Positions 8,546-17,295 of a stretch of DNA of 64,000 bases are shown piece by piece (position 1 is the stretch's first letter; every line of letters starts with the position of its first letter). Position numbers and translations under genes: made by a program. This DNA is from Paenibacillus sp. FSL R5-0912. GTDB lineage: Bacteria; Bacillota; Bacilli; Paenibacillales; Paenibacillaceae. The notes under the pieces were generated by a model. That model was not told where the DNA came from, ran no database searches, and saw only the letters and a program-made list of their open reading frames with translations. The DNA is taken from positions 1,240,001 through 1,304,000 of the forward strand of contig NZ_CP009282.1 in the NCBI RefSeq assembly GCF_000758605.1, read 5' to 3'.

Positions 8546-8721
8546 TCAAGGGCAACCGATTACGGCCGATTTTGATGAAGGGAATGTTGTATTTTGCACA
8601 AGATTTTTAATCAAACCAGCACGTATGAAAGTTTCCCGCTGGAAGGGGAGTTATCTCCAGCATAAGTAGTCACCGGGTTTCCGGCATGATCAGCGTGTTC
8701 AATGGAGGGGGAGTTAAGAAT
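8546..8721 (+). other. hutH-hutU spacer with dispersed repeat copy
   Basis: This 176-base gap holds no gene. It includes one copy of a dispersed motif (GGGAATGTTGTATTT, about 8567-8610) seen again near 35890 and, inverted, near 49010. The hutU ribosome site GGAGGGGGAG is at 8704-8713. Confidence 0.6.
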
Positions 8722-10401
8722 ATGAATATGGATGAACCAAGAGTCTGCCGCGCGCCAAGAGGCAACGGGCTGAACACCAAGGGCTGGGTGCAGGAAGCGG
8801 CGCTGCGCATGCTGATGAACAATCTCGATCCCGAGGTGGCGGAGCACCCGGAGCAATTGGTTGTCTATGGCGGAATCGGCAAGGCCGCGCGCAACTGGGA
8901 GAGCTATGGTGCTATTGTGCGCTCCCTTAAGATGCTCGAAGACAACGAAACCCTGCTGATTCAGTCCGGCAAGCCGGTTGCCGTCTTCCGCACCCATCGT
9001 GATGCCCCGCGCGTGCTGCTGGCGAATTCCAATCTGGTCCCAGCCTGGGCCAACTGGAGTACCTTCCATGAGCTGGATCAGAAGGGGCTGATGATGTACG
9101 GGCAGATGACGGCAGGCAGCTGGATTTATATCGGCACACAGGGAATTGTGCAGGGCACGTACGAGACCTTCGCGGAATGCGCCAGACAGCATTTCGGCGG
9201 TTCGCTGCAGGGGACGATCACACTTAGCGCGGGACTCGGCGGCATGGGAGGCGCGCAGCCGCTGGCTGTCACCATGAACGGCGGGGTATTCATCGGCATC
9301 GATGTGGACCGGACACGGATTGAGAAAAGAATCCAGTCCCGCTACTGCGATGTACTGGCCGAAACGCTGGATGAGGCGTTGGCTCAGGCTGAAGCGGCCC
9401 GAAGCGCCGGGCGGGCGCTCTCGGTTGGCCTGCTCGGCAATGCAGCGGAGCTGCTGCCGGTGATGATTACCTGGGGCTTCGTCCCGGATATTCTGACCGA
9501 CCAGACCTCGGCCCATGATCCGCTGAACGGCTATGTGCCGGAAGGCTTCACGGTGGATACGGCTAAGCTGCTAAGAGTTCAGGACCCGCAGGAATACGTC
9601 AAATTGGCCAAACAGAGTATCGCCCGCCACGTCGAAGCGATGCTGGAGCTTAAGCGGAGGGGAGCGGTTACCTTCGACTACGGTAATAATATCCGCCAGG
9701 TGGCCTATGATGAAGGCGTGAAGCAGGCTTTTGACTTCCCGGGCTTCGTCCCGGCCTACATCCGCCCGCAATTCTGTGAAGGCAAAGGACCGTTCCGCTG
9801 GGTCGCCCTGTCGGGCGATCCTGAAGATATCTATAAGACGGATGCGGCTATTCTGAAGGCATTCCCGGATAACGAAGGGCTGCAGCGCTGGATTACTCTG
9901 GCGCAGGCGAAGATCTCGTTCCAGGGGCTGCCTGCACGGATTTGCTGGCTCGGCTACGGTGAACGGGCGAAGTTCGGGCGGATTATCAATGATATGGTGG
10001 CAGCCGGAGAGCTGTCTGCGCCGATTGTTATCGGCAGGGATCATCTCGACGCAGGCTCTGTCGCTTCCCCCAACCGGGAGACGGAAGCGATGCGTGACGG
10101 CAGTGATGCGGTGTCGGATTGGCCGCTGCTGAATGCACTGGTCAATACCGCTGCCGGCGCCAGCTGGGTATCACTGCACCACGGCGGAGGCGTCGGCATG
10201 GGCTATTCGCAGCATGCCGGAATGGTTGTGGTGGCGGATGGAACGAAGGAAGCGGAAGCACGGCTTGAACGGGTGCTGACCTCAGATCCGGGGATGGGCG
10301 TAGTCCGCCATGCGGATGCGGGTTATCCTCTGGCTGTGGAGACAGCCAAGGCGCAAGGCATTGTGATACCCATGCTGATTGACCCGAAAGGAGTCAAGTG
10401 A
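8722..10401 (+). CDS. hutU: Urocanate hydratase
   Basis: This 559-residue NAD-dependent enzyme hydrates urocanate to imidazolonepropionate. Family signatures are clear: [19 protein letters not shown] at the N-terminus, [18 protein letters not shown] in the middle, and [15 protein letters not shown] with the conserved active-site Cys. Length is normal (about 555). The ATG at 8722 follows GGAGGGGGAG; an upstream in-frame ATG at 8686 has no such site. Its stop overlaps the hutI start by one base. Confidence 0.96.
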   Translation: MNMDEPRVCRAPRGNGLNTKGWVQEAALRMLMNNLDPEVAEHPEQLVVYGGIGKAARNWESYGAIVRSLKMLEDNETLLIQSGKPVAVFRTHRDAPRVLLANSNLVPAWANWSTFHELDQKGLMMYGQMTAGSWIYIGTQGIVQGTYETFAECARQHFGGSLQGTITLSAGLGGMGGAQPLAVTMNGGVFIGIDVDRTRIEKRIQSRYCDVLAETLDEALAQAEAARSAGRALSVGLLGNAAELLPVMITWGFVPDILTDQTSAHDPLNGYVPEGFTVDTAKLLRVQDPQEYVKLAKQSIARHVEAMLELKRRGAVTFDYGNNIRQVAYDEGVKQAFDFPGFVPAYIRPQFCEGKGPFRWVALSGDPEDIYKTDAAILKAFPDNEGLQRWITLAQAKISFQGLPARICWLGYGERAKFGRIINDMVAAGELSAPIVIGRDHLDAGSVASPNRETEAMRDGSDAVSDWPLLNALVNTAAGASWVSLHHGGGVGMGYSQHAGMVVVADGTKEAEARLERVLTSDPGMGVVRHADAGYPLAVETAKAQGIVIPMLIDPKGVK

Positions 10402-11675
10402 TGATCTATATTCAGAACGCTGCCCAGATCGCGACGCTTGGCGGTGCCAGCAATAAGCCGAAGACAGGCAAGGAGATGGAGGAGCTTGGGCTAATCGAGT
10501 ACGGGGGAATCGTGATCGAGGACGGTATCTTCACCTTCGTCGGCAGTGATGAGGATGCGCGCGGCTATGTGAAGCAGCATGCCGGGAATAAGCAGGTGAC
10601 GGTGTTCTCAGCGGAAGGGAAGACCGTCACGCCGGGGCTGGTCGATCCCCATACCCATGCCGTTTTTGCCGGCTCCCGGGAGTTTGAGCTGAATCTGCGG
10701 CTGCAGGGCGCTAAATATATGGACATTCTAAATGCCGGAGGTGGAATCCTGTATTCCACCGAACGGACCCGGGAAGCTACGGAGGAGCAGCTGATCGCCG
10801 AAACCGTGAAGCGGCTGGACCGTTTCCTGGCGCATGGAGTAACCACCATCGAAGCCAAGAGCGGATACGGCTTGCGGCTGGAGGATGAGCTGAAGCAGCT
10901 GCGCGCGGCCCGCAGACTGGATGCTTCCCATCCGGTAGAGGTGGTGTCCACATTCATGGGAGCCCATGCCGTGCCGGTGGAATATCGCGGCGATGCAGAT
11001 GGATATGTCCGCAGTGTAATTGAAGAGATGATTCCGGCTGTGGCCCGGGAGGGGCTGGCGGAGTTCTGTGATGTGTTCTGCGAAGAGGGAGTATTCACGG
11101 TGGAGCAGTCAAGGGACATTCTGGAGGCAGGCCGGAGCTGGGGGCTGAAGCCCAAGCTTCATGCCGATGAGATTGTCTCCTGCGGAGGAGCGGAGCTGGC
11201 CGCCGAGCTGGGGGCAGTGACAGCGGATCATCTGCTGCATGCTTCCGAAGCTGGCATACAGGCAATGGCGGAGAACGGGGTAATCGCCGTATTGCTTCCC
11301 GGCACAGCCTTCTTCCTGATGGCGAAGCCGGCCGATGCCCGGGCCATGATCAATGCCGGTGTGCCTGTCGCGCTGTCGACCGACCGCAATCCAGGCTCCT
11401 CCCCGACGGAATCGCTGCCGTTTATTATGAATCTGGCCTGCCTGACGATGGGCATGACTCCGGCGGAGGTGCTGACGGCCTGTACAATCAATGCGGCACA
11501 TGCCCTTGGCCGGGCTGATAGGATCGGCAGTATTGAGGTTGGCAAACAGGCGGATCTGGTGATGTTCGATGCACCGAACGTTCTCTACCTTCAGTACCAT
11601 TATGCGGTAAATCTGGTGGATACCGTGTTCAAGAAGGGTGAGGCAGTCATTCAGAACGGACGGAGGGTATGGTGA
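10401..11675 (+). CDS. hutI: Imidazolonepropionase
   Basis: This 424-residue metal-dependent amidohydrolase opens imidazolone-5-propionate to N-formimino-L-glutamate. Metal ligands are visible in DPHTHAVFAGSR, LHADEI and STDRNPGSSPT. The ATG at 10401 overlaps the hutU stop (TGATG) and is preceded by AAAGGAG. The next gene overlaps its stop in the same way, showing one translationally coupled operon. Confidence 0.96.
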   Translation: MIYIQNAAQIATLGGASNKPKTGKEMEELGLIEYGGIVIEDGIFTFVGSDEDARGYVKQHAGNKQVTVFSAEGKTVTPGLVDPHTHAVFAGSREFELNLRLQGAKYMDILNAGGGILYSTERTREATEEQLIAETVKRLDRFLAHGVTTIEAKSGYGLRLEDELKQLRAARRLDASHPVEVVSTFMGAHAVPVEYRGDADGYVRSVIEEMIPAVAREGLAEFCDVFCEEGVFTVEQSRDILEAGRSWGLKPKLHADEIVSCGGAELAAELGAVTADHLLHASEAGIQAMAENGVIAVLLPGTAFFLMAKPADARAMINAGVPVALSTDRNPGSSPTESLPFIMNLACLTMGMTPAEVLTACTINAAHALGRADRIGSIEVGKQADLVMFDAPNVLYLQYHYAVNLVDTVFKKGEAVIQNGRRVW

Positions 11676-13087
11676 TGAGATCCTTGCGGATTAATGCGGA
11701 CCGTCTGCAGAATAACATCCGGGAGCTGGGCATGTTTGGCCTGAATGAGGAGACCAGAGGGTTGGACCGGACGACCTTCACTGAGGCTGAACTGGCCGCA
11801 CGGCAGTGGCTCAAGAGTAAGCTGCTGGCTCTGCAGCTGAAGGTCAGGGTAGATGAAGCGGCGAATATCTGGGCCACCCGTAGGGGAGCGGGACAGGGGA
11901 ATGCATCCGGAGTCTCGGATGCTATGGAATATCCAGAGGTTTCCGGAGATTCAGAGGTTTCAGGAAATATGGCTGGAGTGGAGGGTTCAGATCCTTCAAG
12001 AGATTCCGCAGCTGCCGGTGGCTTCGGCGTTTCCGGCAGAGCACATCGCAGCCTTCCCGTCATCGCATTCGGCTCACATATCGATACGGTCCCGAACGGC
12101 GGTAAATATGACGGTGCGCTAGGGGTTCTGCTGGCGCTGGAAGTAATGACAGTACTGGTAGAGAATAAGACCAGTACCCGCCATCCGCTGGAGCTGGTCT
12201 CCTTCAGCGCCGAGGAGCCGAATCCGTTCGGACTTTCTACGTTCGGCAGCCGTGCGGTCGCGGGAAAGCTCAGCCGGAGTGATCTTACCGGAGTGCGTAA
12301 TGAACGTGGGGAGCTGCTGACGGAGGCCCTGCTGCTGGCCGGCGGTGATCCTGAGCATTTCGGGAACTGCCGGAGAGCCCCGGCGGAGCTTGCTGCTTAT
12401 CTTGAAGTCCATATTGAGCAAGGCAAACGGCTGCTGGACCGTGACATTCCAGTAGGGATCGTGACTGCCATCACGGGGATATATCGCGAAGAAATTACCG
12501 TTACGGGAGAAGCCAATCACGCCGGGACAACCCTGATGGCTGACCGGAAGGATGCGCTGATGGGCGCCTCAGAGATGATGCTGGCGTTCGAAGCGGTCTG
12601 CCGGAAGCATCCGGCGGATGAAGCCGTAGGCACGATTGGCCGGATCTGCAATGAACCGAATGCCGCCAATATTATTCCGGAGAAGGTAGTCTTTCACCTG
12701 GAGGCCAGAGGGGAGACGCGTCAGCGTATTCAGGAACTGATAGAGGCCTGGGGCGAGCAGGCTCAGGCTATTGCCGGGAGAAGAGGTCTACTTCTGGAGC
12801 GGCGGCTGATTCTGGATCAGGCACCGCAGCCAATGGATGCGCTGATCATGGATGTGAGTGCTGTACAGGCGGAGGCCCTGGGGATTTCTGCCCTTCACCT
12901 GGGCAGTATGGCGGGGCATGATGCGACCCATATGGCTTCGCTGACCCGCGCAGGAATGCTCTTCGTTCCGAGCCTGGGCGGTAAAAGCCACTGCCCGGAA
13001 GAAGAGAGCCGGATAGCGGATATTGAGAAGGCGGGCAATGTACTGCTGCAGTCTATTCTGGCACTCGATGAGCAACTAAGCCGTTAG
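11675..13087 (+). CDS. M20 family amidase, AllC/carbamoylase-like, in hut operon
   Basis: This 470-residue enzyme belongs to the Zn-dependent amidohydrolase group that includes allantoate amidohydrolase and N-carbamoyl-L-amino-acid hydrolase. Metal ligands appear intact: GSHIDTVPNGGKYDG, SAEEPNPF, HIEQG and GGKSHCPEE; the dimerisation-domain motif NHAGTTLMADRKDAL is also present. A low-complexity insert rich in Gly, Ser, Asp and Glu (about residues 69-125) precedes GSHIDTV. The start at 11675 overlaps the hutI stop (TGATG) with GGAGGG seven bases upstream. Standard HutG is absent, so this enzyme may release formate from N-formylglutamate; that is inference. Confidence 0.88.
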   Translation: MRSLRINADRLQNNIRELGMFGLNEETRGLDRTTFTEAELAARQWLKSKLLALQLKVRVDEAANIWATRRGAGQGNASGVSDAMEYPEVSGDSEVSGNMAGVEGSDPSRDSAAAGGFGVSGRAHRSLPVIAFGSHIDTVPNGGKYDGALGVLLALEVMTVLVENKTSTRHPLELVSFSAEEPNPFGLSTFGSRAVAGKLSRSDLTGVRNERGELLTEALLLAGGDPEHFGNCRRAPAELAAYLEVHIEQGKRLLDRDIPVGIVTAITGIYREEITVTGEANHAGTTLMADRKDALMGASEMMLAFEAVCRKHPADEAVGTIGRICNEPNAANIIPEKVVFHLEARGETRQRIQELIEAWGEQAQAIAGRRGLLLERRLILDQAPQPMDALIMDVSAVQAEALGISALHLGSMAGHDATHMASLTRAGMLFVPSLGGKSHCPEEESRIADIEKAGNVLLQSILALDEQLSR

Positions 13088-13099
13088 GAGGATCAAACC

Positions 13100-14422
13100 A
13101 TGCGCGAAATATATTCAGCAGATGTTCTGTACACGCAGGACGAATTCAAGAAGAATGGCGCGCTGTTGGTAGAGAACGGGATAATTGCGGATGTGGGAGA
13201 GCGTGAGGAGCTGCTGCGCCGCTATCCCGACGCCAGGCACATCCCCTGGGAGGGCAGAGCTATCGTTCCCGGCACCGTTAATTCACATAATCACTCCTTC
13301 CAGAGCCTGCTGCGCGGGATTGCAATTGATAAGCCGTTTCTGGAATGGCGGGATCGGGCCCTGTACAAGTACACGCCGCTTCTCGATGAAGAAGCCATCT
13401 ATACCGGTGCGCTGCTTGCTTTCGGGGAGATGCTGCGCTACGGAATCACGACAGTCTGCGATTTCTTCTATGTGCATAACGGCGGAACTACCTATGATGA
13501 AGCCGTAATCCGGGCTGCGGGTGATCTGGGTATCCGGCTTGTATTTGCCCGTACCATGTATGACTGGACCGGGGCGCCGCTGGCTTACCGGGAGACGGTT
13601 CCGGAGGCTGTGGAGCGTACCCGGTTATTAGCCAAGAAGTATCAGGGCAATCCCATGGTTACGGTGCATCCGGCTCCGCATAGTCCGCATGCGGCTTCAT
13701 CGGAGATGATTAAGGCCGGGCATAAGCTGGCCATGGAGCTGGATACACCTTTTCACATTCATGTGGCGGAAGAAATATTCGAGGTTGAAGAGATCCAGCG
13801 TGACTATGGCCTGCGGCCTGTGCATTATCTGGATTCCCTGGGCGTGCTCGACGAGCGGATGATTGCAATTCATCTGGTCTGGCTGGAAGAATCCGAGATT
13901 GAGCTAATCGGTGCTAGACACGGGTCACTGGCGTATTGCCCGTCCAGCAACATGTTCCTGGCTGACGGTGTGACCCGTATTCCCGACCTGCTGAAGGCAG
14001 GCGTCAGAGTAACACTCGGGACCGACGGAGGCTGCAGCAACAACCGGATCAGTGTGTATGAGGAGATGCGCATGTGCGCGCTGCTGCAGAAGGTCAGCCG
14101 GCTGGACGGCACCTGCATCACCGCCGGGGAGGTGTACCGTATGGGCACCCGGAGTGCCGGTGGGATTCTACGGCTGCCGGTGGGCTCGCTCGAAACCGGG
14201 CAGTACGCCGACTTCGCGGCGCTCGACCTTCATGATCTGTCACTGGCACCTAAGCGGGAATTGTTCGCGAACATGGTCTATGCGATGCAGCCGGGAGCGA
14301 TCCGGACAGTAGTCGTGGGCGGGAAGGTGGTTTTTGAGCAAGGAAAGATTCAGACCGTGTCCGATTCGTCTATCGGCCGGCGGGTAGACCAATGGTTTGA
14401 GAAATGCGCGAAGCTGGAGTAG
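13100..14422 (+). CDS. Amidohydrolase, HutF-like (formiminoglutamate deiminase candidate)
   Basis: This 440-residue TIM-barrel amidohydrolase has metal ligands in NSHNHSFQSLL, FHIHVAEE and LGTDGGCSNN. The family includes HutF (N-formimino-L-glutamate iminohydrolase), guanine deaminases and chlorohydrolase-like deaminases. The SHNHSFQ motif resembles the SHAFQ stretch of HutF, and it is the last gene of the hut operon, so conversion of formiminoglutamate to formylglutamate plus ammonia is the most economical role. An ordinary deaminase on another substrate remains possible. The ATG follows TAGGAGGATC; the gap to the upstream gene is 12 bases. Confidence 0.85.
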   Translation: MREIYSADVLYTQDEFKKNGALLVENGIIADVGEREELLRRYPDARHIPWEGRAIVPGTVNSHNHSFQSLLRGIAIDKPFLEWRDRALYKYTPLLDEEAIYTGALLAFGEMLRYGITTVCDFFYVHNGGTTYDEAVIRAAGDLGIRLVFARTMYDWTGAPLAYRETVPEAVERTRLLAKKYQGNPMVTVHPAPHSPHAASSEMIKAGHKLAMELDTPFHIHVAEEIFEVEEIQRDYGLRPVHYLDSLGVLDERMIAIHLVWLEESEIELIGARHGSLAYCPSSNMFLADGVTRIPDLLKAGVRVTLGTDGGCSNNRISVYEEMRMCALLQKVSRLDGTCITAGEVYRMGTRSAGGILRLPVGSLETGQYADFAALDLHDLSLAPKRELFANMVYAMQPGAIRTVVVGGKVVFEQGKIQTVSDSSIGRRVDQWFEKCAKLE

Positions 14423-14812
14423 TTCTAGATAGATCTTCATTGGAGGATGATTGTATTTAGTACAGTAGAACTCAACTTATTTGGGGTTAAAACTCTTTCT
14501 ATTGTATTTCATACATTTGATTTCTGGAGTTTGGCTCCATAACCCCTTTACTGCTGGATTCTGCTGTACAGAATACAACAGATGCAGTTTTTACGTAGAT
14601 ATGGAGCTGATTTATTGTGCAAAATGCAATTGAACTCTCGTTTGGGCGCTTTGAACGCTTAACGTAACTCCTATGGAGTTGTAGAGCAGCTCTAACGTAA
14701 ATTCCACCAGTGCGATCTGTATAAAAAGTAAATAATGGAAGCCTGGTTATAATTAAAGCTGCCGAAAGCATAAGCTTGTCTATAGGTCCTGTCCACAAAA
14801 GGGGTTGAAGAC
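14423..14812. repeat. Intergenic region of dispersed-repeat-like sequence
   Basis: This 390-base gap has no credible gene. It carries several motifs of the kind seen in other gaps of this window: ATTGTATTTCATACATTTG, GCTGTACAGAATACAACAG and GTGCAAAATGCAATTGAAC. A 116-codon frame on the minus strand covers part of it but has no ribosome site and reads as repeat sequence. It separates the hut operon from the ZIP gene. Confidence 0.5.
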
Positions 14813-15547
14813 TTGGCGAGTGCACTTCTAGGCAGCTTTTTATCTGCAATGGCTACGGTGCTTGGCGTGATTCCCATCCTGTTCGTGAAGCGGCTGTCAG
14901 AGCTGTGGAAGGATGTTCTGGTTGCCTTCACCGCCGGAATTATGGTGTCAGCGACCACCTTCGGGCTGATGCCGCAGGCGATCAAAGAGTCGGGAATCAT
15001 CGCCCTTACGCTTGGCTTGATTACCGGGGTGCTTCTGCTTGATCTGATCGAGAGTCATATTCCGCATATTGATGTGGAGAACAAGCCCGGTCTCAGTAAT
15101 CTGGATTCCAAAGCGCTGCTCGTGATGATCGCGCTGTTCATCCATAATATTCCCGAGGGGCTCAGTACGGGCTTCAGCTATGCGAGTGAACAGGCAAGCC
15201 TGGGTCCCATGGTGGCTATTGCAATCGGAGCCCAGAATATGCCGGAAGGCCTGATCCTGGCAGTGTTTCTGATGAATGCCCGCGCGACCCGGCGCAAGGC
15301 ATTGACTATTGCTGCCCTGACCGGCCTGATGGAGATGGTGTCTGCGGTTATCGGGTATTTTACAGCCAGCTATGTGCAGAATGTAGTCGGTTACGGGCTG
15401 GCCTTCGCGGCCGGAGCGATGCTCTTCATTGTCTATAAGGAGCTGATCCCGGAGAGCCACGGCCACGGGTATGAGCGGCCTTCAACTTATTCGTTTATAT
15501 TCGGCCTGCTGGCGATGGTGTATATTACAACGTTTTTTGGCGGATGA
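14813..15547 (+). CDS. ZIP family divalent metal transporter
   Basis: This 244-residue membrane protein has about eight hydrophobic helices. The ZIP metal-binding motifs are visible in helix IV (FIHNIPEGLSTG) and helix V (GAQNMPEG, where many members have HN). It probably takes up Zn or a related divalent cation; direction and metal cannot be fixed by eye. The TTG at 14813 is preceded by AAAAGGGG; no better ATG is in frame before the first helix. A strong terminator follows. Confidence 0.9.
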   Translation: MASALLGSFLSAMATVLGVIPILFVKRLSELWKDVLVAFTAGIMVSATTFGLMPQAIKESGIIALTLGLITGVLLLDLIESHIPHIDVENKPGLSNLDSKALLVMIALFIHNIPEGLSTGFSYASEQASLGPMVAIAIGAQNMPEGLILAVFLMNARATRRKALTIAALTGLMEMVSAVIGYFTASYVQNVVGYGLAFAAGAMLFIVYKELIPESHGHGYERPSTYSFIFGLLAMVYITTFFGG

Positions 15548-15570
15548 AGGATTTGATTCTCAATAATCAG

Positions 15571-15606
15571 ACCGCCTATGGTGCCATGGACACCAGGCGG
15601 TTTTTC
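15571..15606 (+). terminator. Terminator after ZIP gene
   Basis: ACCGCCT pairs with AGGCGGT, with an inner GGTG/CACC extension, followed by TTTTTC. Confidence 0.9.
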
Positions 15607-15717
15607 GTATTGGAATGGAAACTTCGCACCATTTGCGTCTGCTTCCCAAAGCAGCTATACTGGCTGTTATCCCAGCGATTCATAGAGCGCTAGCTTGAAG
15701 ATGGAAGGTGTGAATGG

Positions 15718-16011
15718 ATGGACAGACTAACCTGGGAAGCTTTGCTGACATTTGTACTTCTGGTTGCTGGTTTCATAAGCTTGTATGCTGCAATTCACAA
15801 ACGGACGAATTTTGCCCGTTACAGTATGACGGTTCTGCTGGCAGCCAGCGGGGCGCCGCTCGCGGTAATGCTGGTGCTGGAGAGCCGGAGAGACGCGCTC
15901 GATGCGAATATTGGACTGGGTATGGCTTTTTTGCTGACATGGCTCATTACTGCCCTGGTATTTGCCGCTTCGGTGATTATATGGATCGTTAAGAAGAGAA
16001 AGCAGGGTTAA
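15718..16011 (+). CDS. Small three-helix membrane protein
   Basis: This 97-residue protein has three hydrophobic segments (about residues 7-24, 36-53 and 66-90) and a basic tail KKRKQG. No family is recognised. The ATG at 15718 follows GAAGGTGTG; a second ATG at 15714 is out of frame. It stands alone between two terminators. Confidence 0.7.
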   Translation: MDRLTWEALLTFVLLVAGFISLYAAIHKRTNFARYSMTVLLAASGAPLAVMLVLESRRDALDANIGLGMAFLLTWLITALVFAASVIIWIVKKRKQG

Positions 16012-16054
16012 CCGGATTTATTGCTGTAATTCAAACTTGTTCCCCGGATGTATG

Positions 16055-16112
16055 AAAAAAGAAGCTGTCCAATGACTGCAGATTTCCTGCAGCTTCAAAG
16101 GCAGCTTCTTTG
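16055..16112. terminator. Bidirectional terminator hairpin
   Basis: AAGAAGCTG pairs with CAGCTTCTT, with an inner CTGCAG/CTGCAG stem. A-runs on the left side and T-rich sequence on the right allow it to serve both the small membrane gene and the convergent aldo/keto reductase. Confidence 0.75.
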
Positions 16113-16131
16113 GCTTTGTAAACATTCAACT

Positions 16132-17040
16132 CTACAAGTGCAGTGTATACCGTCCTGCCTTGCTCACCTTACGGACAGCCTCTAGCTCAAGCGCAGAGAG
16201 CGGCGGTGAGGCAGCGGATGCAACATTCTGCCGCAGCTGCGCAAGGCTGCTCGCTCCGGGAATAATAGCGGCAACGGCCGGCTCGGCCAGCGGATACTGC
16301 AGCGCTGTCTGTGTCAAGGTACGGGTGAGGGTAGTCTGCTGCATCAGCTGGCCGTGCAGCTCTGACAGCTCCGCGGCAGTATAGTCCAGATATGCCCGCT
16401 TCGCCTTGCTGCGGCCATGTTCTGTCAGGATGCCGCTGGCCAGCGGTCCCCGCGCAATCAGGCTGATGCCCTCCCGGGCCAGCAGCGGAAGGATACTCTC
16501 CTCCGGGCGTCTGTCGAGAATGCTGTACTGGCTCATCACGCTGACAATTCCTGAGCGCTGCACATATTCCCGGATGACATTCGGCCGGATGGAGGAAATC
16601 CCGTAATAGCGGATGACCCCTTCCTGCTTCAGCTCCTCAAAGGCTTCGATCGTCTCGTCAATCTCATCCTCCAGTGTTCCCCCATGCAGCTGATACAGAT
16701 CGATATAATCGGTCTGCAGCCTGCGCAGACTTTCTTTCACCGCCGAGCGGATATAGGCTTTGGAAGCATCCCAGCTCCAGCCCTCTTGACCGGGAATTCT
16801 GCGGTTGCCCACTTTGGTGGCCAGAATTACATCTGCACGGCGGTGCCGGATCGCCTGGCCGACGATTTCCTCATTGCGGCCTTCATCGTAGAGATCGGCG
16901 GTATCCAGGAAATTGATTCCGTGATCAAGCGCCTCGTGAATAATAGCAGCAGCCTTCGCCTCATCCGTCCCTAGCGACATACAGCCGAGGCCCATAGAGC
17001 TTACATATAAATCAGATTGTCCCAAACGGTTAGTGTTCAT
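16132..17040 (-). CDS. Aldo/keto reductase
   Basis: This 302-residue NADPH-dependent oxidoreductase has the standard barrel. Catalytic residues are visible in FLDTADLYDEGRNEE (Asp, Tyr), VILATKVG (Lys) and LYQLHG (His), and a C-terminal nucleotide-binding stretch PAVAAIIPGASS. Physiological substrate unknown. The ATG at 17040 is preceded by GAAAGGACG. Confidence 0.93.
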   Translation of the reverse strand: MNTNRLGQSDLYVSSMGLGCMSLGTDEAKAAAIIHEALDHGINFLDTADLYDEGRNEEIVGQAIRHRRADVILATKVGNRRIPGQEGWSWDASKAYIRSAVKESLRRLQTDYIDLYQLHGGTLEDEIDETIEAFEELKQEGVIRYYGISSIRPNVIREYVQRSGIVSVMSQYSILDRRPEESILPLLAREGISLIARGPLASGILTEHGRSKAKRAYLDYTAAELSELHGQLMQQTTLTRTLTQTALQYPLAEPAVAAIIPGASSLAQLRQNVASAASPPLSALELEAVRKVSKAGRYTLHL

Positions 17041-17098
17041 CTGACCTGACGTCCTTTCGTTACTGTAATTGTGTCTATTATATCATCAGGATCAAGTG

Positions 17099-17138
17099 GA
17101 AACGGCTACACCGTCCTTCAAAGGACGGTATCCGTTTC
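17099..17138. repeat. Dispersed palindrome, GAAACGG/CCGTTTC family
   Basis: A long hairpin with outer arms GAAACGG and CCGTTTC and inner CCGTCCTT/AAGGACGG. Similar hairpins occur at 49109-49150 and 52036-52083. It may act as a terminator but is also a dispersed element. Confidence 0.75.
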
Positions 17139-17199
17139 AGCGAGAAAGATAAGGAACATTTATTGCGTGAAGCATATACATTCTTATCTGTGCGCAAAA

Positions 17200-17249
17200 A
17201 CGGCAATCCTGCCGCCGTTGACTGTCAGCCGGGCGTGTAGGATTGCCGT
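17200..17249. terminator. Long hairpin downstream of second aldo/keto reductase
   Basis: ACGGCAATCCT pairs exactly with AGGATTGCCGT around a 28-base loop. On the minus strand the stem is followed by TTTTTGCGC, so it is a plausible terminator for the gene at 17296-18285. Confidence 0.75.
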
Positions 17250-17295
17250 CATAAGTATGAATAGAAGTTGTCTTACAGTCTTCCAGGCGCTTGGG

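Noticed and set aside
8611..9516. Long open frame on the minus strand opposite hutU
   Set aside because: Shadow of the GC-rich hutU coding sequence; hutU has complete family motifs and a ribosome site.
14499..14849. 116-codon minus-strand frame before the ZIP gene
   Set aside because: No ribosome site; it translates dispersed intergenic repeat sequence and overlaps the ZIP start.
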